DNA from: Actinomycetota bacterium
GTDB taxonomy: Bacteria; Actinomycetota; Thermoleophilia; Gaiellales; Gaiellaceae
Direction of reading: 5' to 3'
NCBI GenBank assembly: GCA_005884155.1
Contig: VAXD01000097.1
Coordinates: forward strand, 3,893 to 10,415
DNA: 6,523 nucleotides
A model generated the notes under the pieces. It had not been told where the DNA came from and ran no database searches. It saw only the letters and a program-made list of their open reading frames with translations. Shown here piece after piece: positions 1-5,706 of the stretch. Position 1 is the first letter of the stretch. Every line of letters begins with the position of its first letter. Position numbers and translations under genes: made by a program.

Positions 1-394
1 CGACGCTCGAGATCTCGTCCACGACGCCCATCCCATTCGTGACGCGGCCGAAGACGGTGTGCTTGCCGTCGAGCCAGGGCGTGGCCTCGGCGGTCACGAC
101 GAAGAACTGGCTCCCGTTCGTGTTCGGGCCCGCGTTCGCCATCGCGAGCGCGCCGCGGGCGACCTTGTGGTCGTTGAACTCGTCCTCGAATGTGTAGCCG
201 GGCCCGCCCGTGCCGGTGCCCGTCGGGTCGCCGCCCTGGATCATGAAGTCCGGGATCACGCGGTGGAAGATGACGTCGTCGTAGAAGCCGTCGCGGGCGA
301 GCTTGAGGAAGTTCTCGACAGTCCTGGGCGCGTCCTCGTCGAAGAGCTCGATCTCGATCTGGCCGTGGTTCGTGTGCAGGGTCGCGTTGGTCAT
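1..394 (-). CDS. Cyclophilin-type peptidyl-prolyl cis-trans isomerase (3' end cut by window edge)
   Basis: This is a cyclophilin, an enzyme that catalyses cis-trans isomerisation of X-Pro peptide bonds and helps protein folding. I translated 131 codons from the ATG at 394-392; the reading frame is open to the window edge, so roughly the last 30-45 residues of a normal single-domain cyclophilin are missing. The core signature FHRVIPDFMIQGGDP lies at residues 43-57 and contains the residues equivalent to the human CypA active-site Arg55, Phe60 and Gln63 (here R45, F50, Q53). NGSQFFV follows at 93-99, then W107 and LDGKHTVFG at 108-116, matching the ligand-binding Trp and His of the family. There is no signal peptide or membrane segment, so it should be cytosolic. 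The start codon overlaps the epimerase stop as ATGA, and AGAGGA lies 8 bases upstream, which supports this start and translational coupling. Family assignment is very secure; the client proteins are unknown. Confidence 0.96.
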   Translation of the reverse strand, partial: MTNATLHTNHGQIEIELFDEDAPRTVENFLKLARDGFYDDVIFHRVIPDFMIQGGDPTGTGTGGPGYTFEDEFNDHKVARGALAMANAGPNTNGSQFFVVTAEATPWLDGKHTVFGRVTNGMGVVDEISSV

Positions 395-1488
395 CGCGTC
401 AGTCCTCTCTCGGCCAGCTCGGTGGCGGCCTCGTCGAAGCGGTCGGTTGCGGGTTGCGTCTCGAGCCAGGCGGAAAGCTCGGCCAGACCGTCCTCGAGCG
501 CGACCTCCGCGTCGAAGCCGAGCAGGCCGCGGGCGAGCGAGACGTCGGCGAAGCAGTGGCGGATGTCGCCGGCGCGGAAGGTTCCCGGGAGCTTTGGCTC
601 GATCTCCTTGCCGAGCAGGCGGGCGAGGGTCTCGGCGATCTCGAGCACCGAGGTCGCGCGGCCGCTGCCGATGTTGACAGCTCGGCCGTCGGCGCCGTCC
701 TGCTCGAGCGCGAGCCGGAACGCGCGGGCGACGTCAGTGACGTGGACGAAGTCGCGGCGCTGCTCGCCGTCCTCGTAGACGACGGGTGGGCGGTCGTTCA
801 GCAGTCGCGCGGCGAAGATCGCGAGCACGCCGGTGTAGGGGTTCGAGAGCGCCTGGCGCGGGCCGTACACGTTGAACAGCCGCAGCGCGACGGACGGCAC
901 GGAGTACGACTCGCCGAACAGCAGGCAGAGGAGCTCCTGGTCGTACTTGGTCAGGGCGTAGACCGAGCTGAGCGCGGGCCGCTTCGTCTCGGGGGTCGGG
1001 ATCGCGGCGAGCTTCTCGCCGCCGGCGCCGCGCGGCTCCCACTCGCGGCGCTCGAGCTGGTCGCGGGCTCGCTCCTGCGCGGGCCCCGGCTCGTAGGCGC
1101 CCTCGCCGTAGATGCTCATGCTGGACGCGACGACGAGCTTGCGCACGCGGTGCTCCGCGAGCGCGCCGAGGAGGACGGCGGTCCCGAGCGTGTTCGCGCC
1201 CGCGTACTCGGCCTGCTGGTACATGCTCTGGCCGACCCCGACGCGCGCGGCCAGATGGATCACCGCGTCGACGCCCTCGAGGGCGCCGCGCACGACCTCG
1301 TCGCTGCGCACGTCGCCGGGAATCAGCTCGACGTCGTCGTTCAGGTAGTCGGGCCGCTGCGCGTCGCCGTGCACCTGGTCGACGAGGATGTCGAGCGCCC
1401 GGACGGCGTAGCCCTCGCGCAGGAGCTCGTCGGCCACGTGCGAGCCGATGAACCCGGCGCCGCCGGTGATGAGCACGCGCTCGGCCAC
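391..1488 (-). CDS. NAD-dependent nucleotide-sugar epimerase (extended SDR), dTDP-L-rhamnose 4-epimerase-like
   Basis: This 365-residue extended short-chain dehydrogenase/reductase should epimerise or dehydrate an NDP-sugar in the cytosol for cell-surface glycan synthesis. The N-terminal Rossmann motif TGGAGFIGS is at residues 8-16, followed by the acidic D33 that favours NAD(H), GDVR at 58-61 and HLAA at 78-81. The catalytic set is S122-S123 in the ASSMSIYGEG segment plus Y177-x3-K181. Substrate-side motifs are LRLFNVYGPRQ at 202-212 and RRDFVHV at 244-250. The segment VGVGQSMY (83-90) and a long insert at about 131-172 before PTPETK resemble, from memory, proteins annotated as dTDP-L-rhamnose 4-epimerase; the exact substrate is inference. 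The start is GTG, with an in-frame TAA only 12 bases upstream and no Shine-Dalgarno sequence. A second GTG at codon 5 (1476-1474) is a possible alternative start. The gene follows a hairpin in the 75-base gap and overlaps the cyclophilin start by four bases. Confidence 0.9.
   Translation of the reverse strand: MAERVLITGGAGFIGSHVADELLREGYAVRALDILVDQVHGDAQRPDYLNDDVELIPGDVRSDEVVRGALEGVDAVIHLAARVGVGQSMYQQAEYAGANTLGTAVLLGALAEHRVRKLVVASSMSIYGEGAYEPGPAQERARDQLERREWEPRGAGGEKLAAIPTPETKRPALSSVYALTKYDQELLCLLFGESYSVPSVALRLFNVYGPRQALSNPYTGVLAIFAARLLNDRPPVVYEDGEQRRDFVHVTDVARAFRLALEQDGADGRAVNIGSGRATSVLEIAETLARLLGKEIEPKLPGTFRAGDIRHCFADVSLARGLLGFDAEVALEDGLAELSAWLETQPATDRFDEAATELAERGLTR
403..408 (-). promoter_or_regulatory. 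Ribosome binding site for the cyclophilin, inside the epimerase gene
   Basis: On the minus strand AGAGGA sits 8 bases before the ATG at 394-392. It lies within the last codons of the epimerase gene, so the cyclophilin is probably translated from the same mRNA by ribosomes finishing the epimerase. This site fixes the cyclophilin start. Confidence 0.6.
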
Positions 1489-1500
1489 GCGGGGAGGTTA

Positions 1501-1533
1501 CGGGCGGGCGCAGGTTGTTGGTGCGCCTGCCCG
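1501..1533 (-). terminator. GC-rich hairpin between the coiled-coil and epimerase genes (terminator or leader structure)
   Basis: The arms 1501-1512 and 1522-1533 are complementary at 11 of 12 positions, with one mismatch (1506/1528) and a 9-base loop. The stem is almost entirely G-C. It starts 31 bases after the coiled-coil stop codon and ends 12 bases before the epimerase GTG. No U-tract follows on the minus strand, so it is not a textbook intrinsic terminator, although GC-rich actinobacteria often have hairpins without a U-tract. It could end the tad-like operon, protect the 3' end of its mRNA, or control entry to the epimerase gene. The structure is seen in the sequence; the role is inferred. 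I see no convincing promoter in the rest of the 75-base gap (1489-1563). Confidence 0.5.
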
Positions 1534-1563
1534 GTCACGCGCGGAATCGTGGCGGGTGCGCGG

Positions 1564-2916
1564 CTACGCAGCCGGGATTTCGGCGTCGTCTCGGCCGAGC
1601 TGCTGCTGCCACCACTCCGACTCGCGCCGCTGCAGCTCCGTTTGGGCCTTCGCGACGTACGCGCCGAGGTCGGCTTCCTGCTTGGTGAGCCGTTCCTCGA
1701 GCTCGGCCAGCTTTTCCTCGCGCTGCTCGAGCCTGTCGAGCCGGATCTCGTGGTCGGCCTCGAAGCCGGCCTCGCGGAGCTCGAGCGCCGACTCCCGCTC
1801 GTCCAGCTCTTTGAGCCGGTCGTGGATCGTCGCCTCCATCGAGGAGAGGCGCTTCTCGCGCCGGTCGACGCGCTGCTTCTGGGAGTCCGTCGTCGACTCG
1901 TAGGTGGTCAGCTCGGATTCGCGCTCGGCCAGCGCTCGCTCGCGCTCGTCGAGCTGCGCGGCCCGCTCTTCGAGGTCACGCCCGCGGTTGGCGTCGCGCT
2001 CGGCGTGGGCGAGCGAAGCCTGCAGCCGGTTCAGCTCGGCCTCGCGTGCGGTCAGGTCGAGCTCGCGCTGGTCGAGCTGCGCAGACCGGGCGACGGCCTC
2101 TTCGGCCACGCGCCCCTTGTCGCTGAGGTCGCGCTCGAAGCGCTCCGCGTCGTTCCGGAGCTTCTCCTGGCGGAGCAGGATGTCCCCCTCACGCTCGCCG
2201 ATCGCCTCGTCCTTGGCGGCGATGCGCGCGGCCTCCTTCTTCAGGTCGTTCTCGCGCGTGGCCAGCCTCCGCTCGCGCTCGGCCATCTCCTTGTCCTGCG
2301 CCCGGAGCTCGTTGTCGCGCTTCTCTAGGGCGCGCTCGCGACCCTGAAGGCGGGCGTCCGCCGCACGGTCGCGAGTGTCGAGCTCCTTCTCCTTCCTTTC
2401 GAGCTTCTTCTCGCGGTCGGCGAGCGCCGAGAACTGTTTCGAGAGCTCGGATTTTGCCTTGTCGCGGTCGCGGTCGGCGCCTTTGAGCTCGCGCAGCCGC
2501 GACTCGGCCTGCTCCTGCCGTTCGGCTGCGAGCTGCTGCTCGGCCGAGAGCTCGGCCTGGAGATCGGCCACGCGTGTGTGCTCGACCTCGATCGCATCGC
2601 GCTCGGTGCGAACCTTCCGCTCCCGCTCCTCGAGCTCGACCTCGAACTCCGCCAGCCGCGCTTCACGCTCGTCGAGCGTGGACGCTCGGACGGCGAGCTC
2701 CTGTTCGGAGCTCATGCCGTCGCTGTAGGCCTCGGTCTGCTTCTCCAGACGCAGCCGGAGCGCCTCCTCCCGGCGCCTCGCAGCGTCCAGCTCGGACTTG
2801 AGCGCGCTGACGTCCGCGCTGACGGCGAGCGGCTCGCCTTCCCCTGACGGCCGCGCCGTCAGCTCGAATCGCAGCTCGACGTTCGGCTGTCCCTGGGCCT
2901 CGGGCGTGTCGGCCAT
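1564..2916 (-). CDS. Long charged coiled-coil protein of unknown function, next to the Tad genes
   Basis: I do not recognise a named family. The 450-residue product is soluble, with no signal peptide or membrane segment. Residues 1-35 look like a short non-helical head (VELRFELTA at 13-21, then a Pro/Gly stretch). From about 36 to 436 it is nearly uninterrupted Glu/Arg/Lys/Leu/Ala helix with a seven-residue period. Clear leucine ladders are L165-L172-L179, L197-L204-M211-L218-L225, L322-L329-L336 and L371-L378. Many heptads are variants of LDERExALxEREx, suggesting internal duplication. Proline is absent between about 30 and 447. A small SEWWQQQLG motif at 433-441 ends the helix, followed by an acidic tail. 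The start ATG is preceded by GGAGG at 2926-2922 with a 5-base spacer, and the gene begins 12 bases after the tadC stop, so it is probably in the same operon. A structural or scaffolding role, possibly dimeric, is inference. Low-complexity composition makes homology calls unreliable. Confidence 0.85.
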   Translation of the reverse strand: MADTPEAQGQPNVELRFELTARPSGEGEPLAVSADVSALKSELDAARRREEALRLRLEKQTEAYSDGMSSEQELAVRASTLDEREARLAEFEVELEERERKVRTERDAIEVEHTRVADLQAELSAEQQLAAERQEQAESRLRELKGADRDRDKAKSELSKQFSALADREKKLERKEKELDTRDRAADARLQGRERALEKRDNELRAQDKEMAERERRLATRENDLKKEAARIAAKDEAIGEREGDILLRQEKLRNDAERFERDLSDKGRVAEEAVARSAQLDQRELDLTAREAELNRLQASLAHAERDANRGRDLEERAAQLDERERALAERESELTTYESTTDSQKQRVDRREKRLSSMEATIHDRLKELDERESALELREAGFEADHEIRLDRLEQREEKLAELEERLTKQEADLGAYVAKAQTELQRRESEWWQQQLGRDDAEIPAA

Positions 2917-2928
2917 GGTCGCCTCCGG

Positions 2929-3840
2929 TTAGAAGATCTTGGAGAGGTTGAGGAACGCCGGCCCCAGGATCACGAGGAACATGGCCGGAAAGATGAAAAA
3001 CACGGTCGGAAAGAGCATCTTGATCGGCGCCTTCATCGCCTTCTCCTCGGCGGCGGCCTGGCGCTTGAGCCGGCTATCGGTTGCCTGCACGCGCAGGATC
3101 CGGCCGAGTGAGATGCCGAGCTGGTCGGCCTGGATGATCGAGCGAACGAAGGCGCTCAGCTCGGGCGTGTCGGTGCGGTCCGAGAGCTTCTTGAGCGCGT
3201 CCTGGCGCGACTCGCCGATCCGGATCTCGCTCAGCGTCAGCGCGAACTCGTCCGTCAGCGGTCCCGACATGTGCTCCGTCAGCTTCGAGAGCGCGCCGTC
3301 GAAGCCCATTCCCGCCTCCACACTGACTGCCATCAGGTCGAGGGCGTCGGGCAGCTCGGCGCGGATCTGGTCCCTGCGTGCCCTCGCCTTGGCGGACAGA
3401 GCGAGGTCGGGGACGATGAAGCCGACGCCGGCGAGCATGAAGGGGAAGAGCAGTGCCCCGCCCGGGCCCGTGACGGCGCCGCCGAAGACGACGCCCAGCA
3501 CGGCTCCGCCGATCGCCAGGCCCGACTTGAAGGCGAGGAAGTCCGTCGGCGAAAGGGTGCGTCCGACTCCCGCTGCGAGGAGACGCGCGCTCACGCCATC
3601 GACCGTCGTCTTCGGGTGCAGCTTCAGCGTCCAGTTGGCGAGGCGGTTGGCGAGCGGTACGAGTACTCGCTCCTGGAACGGCTGCTGCTGCCCTTCACCT
3701 CGACCGACGCGCCTCTTGCCGTAACGCGCGGCCCGCCGGACCGAGATGCGGCGCTCGCGCGCCGGGAACGTAACCGCCTCGCCGACCAGGTAGACCGACG
3801 CTGCGAGACAGATGAGACCGATGAGGATCACGATGAGCAT
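2929..3840 (-). CDS. tadC: TadC-type inner-membrane platform protein (T2SSF domain)
   Basis: This 303-residue membrane protein belongs to the type II secretion F (GspF/PilC) superfamily. With TadB it should form the inner-membrane platform on which the CpaF ATPase drives Flp/Tad pilus assembly. Likely membrane segments are at residues 3-22, 104-122, 126-146 and 274-297. The cytoplasmic T2SSF domain runs from about 160 to 275 and starts with ELPDALDLMAVSVEAGMGFDGAL-type sequence (162-184). It includes the GISLGRILR segment (242-250) and QAAAEEKAMKAPIKM before the last membrane helix. The length and single-domain layout match TadC rather than the two-domain GspF. AAGGGG lies 6 bases before the ATG, within the end of the upstream gene, and the gap to that gene is only 3 bases. 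The assignment to TadC rather than TadB rests on position after the TadB-like gene and on the helix pattern; family membership is secure. Confidence 0.93.
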   Translation of the reverse strand: MLIVILIGLICLAASVYLVGEAVTFPARERRISVRRAARYGKRRVGRGEGQQQPFQERVLVPLANRLANWTLKLHPKTTVDGVSARLLAAGVGRTLSPTDFLAFKSGLAIGGAVLGVVFGGAVTGPGGALLFPFMLAGVGFIVPDLALSAKARARRDQIRAELPDALDLMAVSVEAGMGFDGALSKLTEHMSGPLTDEFALTLSEIRIGESRQDALKKLSDRTDTPELSAFVRSIIQADQLGISLGRILRVQATDSRLKRQAAAEEKAMKAPIKMLFPTVFFIFPAMFLVILGPAFLNLSKIF

Positions 3841-3843
3841 CAG

Positions 3844-5706
3844 CTACCCCTTGAAGGAGACGATCTTCCGAAGGATCAGAGACCCGAACGCCATCATTGC
3901 CAGGCCGACGAAGATGAGCTTGTGCCCGGTCGACGTGTGGTAGAGCGGGTGCATGTAGTCCGCGTTGACGACGGTCGCGACGAACCCGAGGAAGAACGGC
4001 AGCCCGACGAGCGTGTAGGCCGACGCTCGGCCCATCGCAGTCAACGATTTGATCTTGCGCGTGAACTGCTGCCGCTGCCGGACGGTGTCCGCGACCATGT
4101 CGAACAGCCCGGCCAGGCTCCCGCCGACCTGGCGCTGGATCATGACCGCCGTGATCACGAAGGAGAAGTTCTTGGAGCCGATTCGCTCGGCGGTCTCCGC
4201 GAGCGCGTCGTCCATCGGCCGTCCGAGCCGTGTGTCGGTGATGACCCGCCCGAGCTCCGTGCTGGTCGGCTCATGGCCCTCGTCGACGATCGTCTGGATG
4301 CCCTGCTTGAAGCTGTGGCCGGCCTTCAGCGAGGCGGCCATCGTGACGAGTATGTCGGGAAGCTGGTCGTCGAAGGCGGCCATCCGGCGGCGTGCCTTGA
4401 ACGCGACCCAGCCGTAGGGCAGGAACATGCCGACCGCGAGTGCGACGAGCATCTCGAGCGACGAGCGACCGGCGACTCCGGCGAACACCATCAGCAGGAA
4501 TCCCGAGCCGGTCATCAGGTACATGAACTCGACAGTGCGCAGCGGGACGGCTGCGCGCTCGAGCTGGGTGTGGACGCGCTTCCACGGCTTGCGGTGTCCG
4601 AACGCCTGCTCGGTCACCCGGAAGAGGCCGGCGAACGCGGCGAGCCGCTCGCCCCGTTCCTGGCGTTTGCGACGCGGGCCGCCCTCGACGTGCGGGGCGA
4701 GGCGCGACTTGATCCATGACCCCTTCGCGCCCATCATCGCGAAGCCGGCTGCGGTGAGGACGAGGAACGCGACGATCAGCGTCAGGACGAGGCCGCCGAG
4801 CGGGGTGTAGAAGGGAGTCGGCAGCGTGTTCGAGCTGGGCGGCGCGGCTGCGAGCGTGCCGGGCACCGTGACGTTGGCCGACGCCGCGCCTTCCGGGTCG
4901 AGCGCAACGCGAATGTGGACCTTGTCACCCGGCCGGGCTGACGTCACGTACGAGAGCTGCCACGTCCGCTTCAGCTCGGCCGCGATCGAGGCGTAGATGC
5001 CGTTCAGCGCCGAGCTGCTGGCTGCGTTGTGGTACGTCCCGCCGGTCGCGGCGGCCATTCGCTGCAGGTCGGCCTGCGCACTGCCCGTGGCGGCGATACC
5101 GATCGGATAGATCAGGATGCCCGCCTTGCGCGCCGCGGCGAGCGCGGCGTTCAGCGAGCTGTGGCTGGAGGCGTCGTTCCCGTCCGTGAGGAGTACGAGC
5201 ACCCGCGCGCGGTCCTTCTCGGTCTTGAGCATCCGCGTCGCGACCGCCACTGCGTCGTAGAGCGCGGTTCCGTTCTTCGAGTCGATGTCCAGCACGTTCA
5301 GCGCGTCGTCCGCGTCGATCGTGGAGGTCGAGAACTTCGTCAGCTGCACCGCGTGCGAGCCGAAGACGACGACGCCGACGCGGTCGGAAGGCGCCTTCGA
5401 GGCGACGAAGCTGCGCGCCGCCCTGCCCGCGTCGCCGATCTTCTGGCCCGCCATCGAGCGGGAGCGGTCGACGGCGACAACGACGCTCTTGGCGGAGGCG
5501 AGGTTCTGCGCGCTCAGGTCGATCACGCGCCGGCCGTTCTCGGTCAGCGTCGGCGCGCTGTCGGAGGCAACGGGCGCGACGAGCGTCGCGCGGAAGGTGG
5601 GGTAGCCGCTGACATCGACGTTGCGCAGGCTGATGCCCTTCGGCGCGCCCGCAGCGATAGGAGCGAGCGCACCGGCGATCGCGAGTACGAGCAGTCCGCG
5701 CTTCAC
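3844..5706 (-). CDS. tadB: VWA-TadB fusion: signal peptide, von Willebrand A domain, then TadB-type T2SSF platform
   Basis: The 620-residue product joins two modules. Residues 1-21 form a Sec signal peptide (basic MKR, hydrophobic core, AAGA cleavage region). Residues about 73-255 are a von Willebrand factor A domain with a complete metal-ion (MIDAS) site: DRSRS at 80-84, T147 in NGTALYDA, and D175 in LLTDGND. A Pro/Ser linker (about 285-302) leads to a membrane helix at about 303-326. The TadB part follows: a cytoplasmic basic region (327-395), helices at about 396-412 and 416-433, a T2SSF domain at about 440-560 (QLPDILVTMAASLKAGHSF, then QRQVGGSLAGLFD), and helices at about 562-582 and 597-613. 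This topology puts VWA outside and T2SSF inside, as required. Known TadB proteins are about 300 residues, so the N-terminal 300 are an addition. The GTG start overlaps the ATPase stop as GTGA, with only a weak GGCGGG upstream, which fits translational coupling. The frame is continuous, so the fusion is not an assembly frameshift unless bases are wrong. Confidence 0.93.
   Translation of the reverse strand: MKRGLLVLAIAGALAPIAAGAPKGISLRNVDVSGYPTFRATLVAPVASDSAPTLTENGRRVIDLSAQNLASAKSVVVAVDRSRSMAGQKIGDAGRAARSFVASKAPSDRVGVVVFGSHAVQLTKFSTSTIDADDALNVLDIDSKNGTALYDAVAVATRMLKTEKDRARVLVLLTDGNDASSHSSLNAALAAARKAGILIYPIGIAATGSAQADLQRMAAATGGTYHNAASSSALNGIYASIAAELKRTWQLSYVTSARPGDKVHIRVALDPEGAASANVTVPGTLAAAPPSSNTLPTPFYTPLGGLVLTLIVAFLVLTAAGFAMMGAKGSWIKSRLAPHVEGGPRRKRQERGERLAAFAGLFRVTEQAFGHRKPWKRVHTQLERAAVPLRTVEFMYLMTGSGFLLMVFAGVAGRSSLEMLVALAVGMFLPYGWVAFKARRRMAAFDDQLPDILVTMAASLKAGHSFKQGIQTIVDEGHEPTSTELGRVITDTRLGRPMDDALAETAERIGSKNFSFVITAVMIQRQVGGSLAGLFDMVADTVRQRQQFTRKIKSLTAMGRASAYTLVGLPFFLGFVATVVNADYMHPLYHTSTGHKLIFVGLAMMAFGSLILRKIVSFKG
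3847..3852 (-). promoter_or_regulatory. Ribosome binding site of tadC inside the end of the VWA-tadB gene
   Basis: AAGGGG on the minus strand forms the last two sense codons (Lys-Gly) of the upstream gene, directly before its TAG stop, and lies 6 bases before the tadC ATG at 3840. It supports this tadC start and points to tightly coupled production of the two platform proteins. Confidence 0.6.

Noticed and set aside
59..778. A 239-codon plus-strand frame at the start of the window
   Set aside because: It spans the ends of two convincing minus-strand genes, including their ATGA junction. The translation shows only biased composition.
1534..1563. Possible promoter for the epimerase in the gap
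   Set aside because: No -10/-35-like pair or AT-rich stretch is visible on the minus strand, so calling a promoter would be a guess.
454..2328. A 624-codon open frame on the plus strand
   Set aside because: It is antisense to the epimerase and coiled-coil genes, both of which have clear families or structure and good starts. The product is Leu/Val/Arg-rich with no domain, as expected for a shadow frame in GC-rich DNA, and it crosses the intergenic hairpin.
1564..2916. Assigning the coiled-coil gene to SMC, myosin or a phage tail tape-measure family
   Set aside because: There is no ATPase head, hinge, or membrane/tape-measure pattern. The similarity would be coiled-coil composition only.
3271..4719. 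A 482-codon open frame on the plus strand
   Set aside because: It lies antisense to tadC and VWA-tadB. The Arg/Glu/Asp/His-rich translation is low in hydrophobic residues and has no recognisable motif, which fits a complement-strand shadow.
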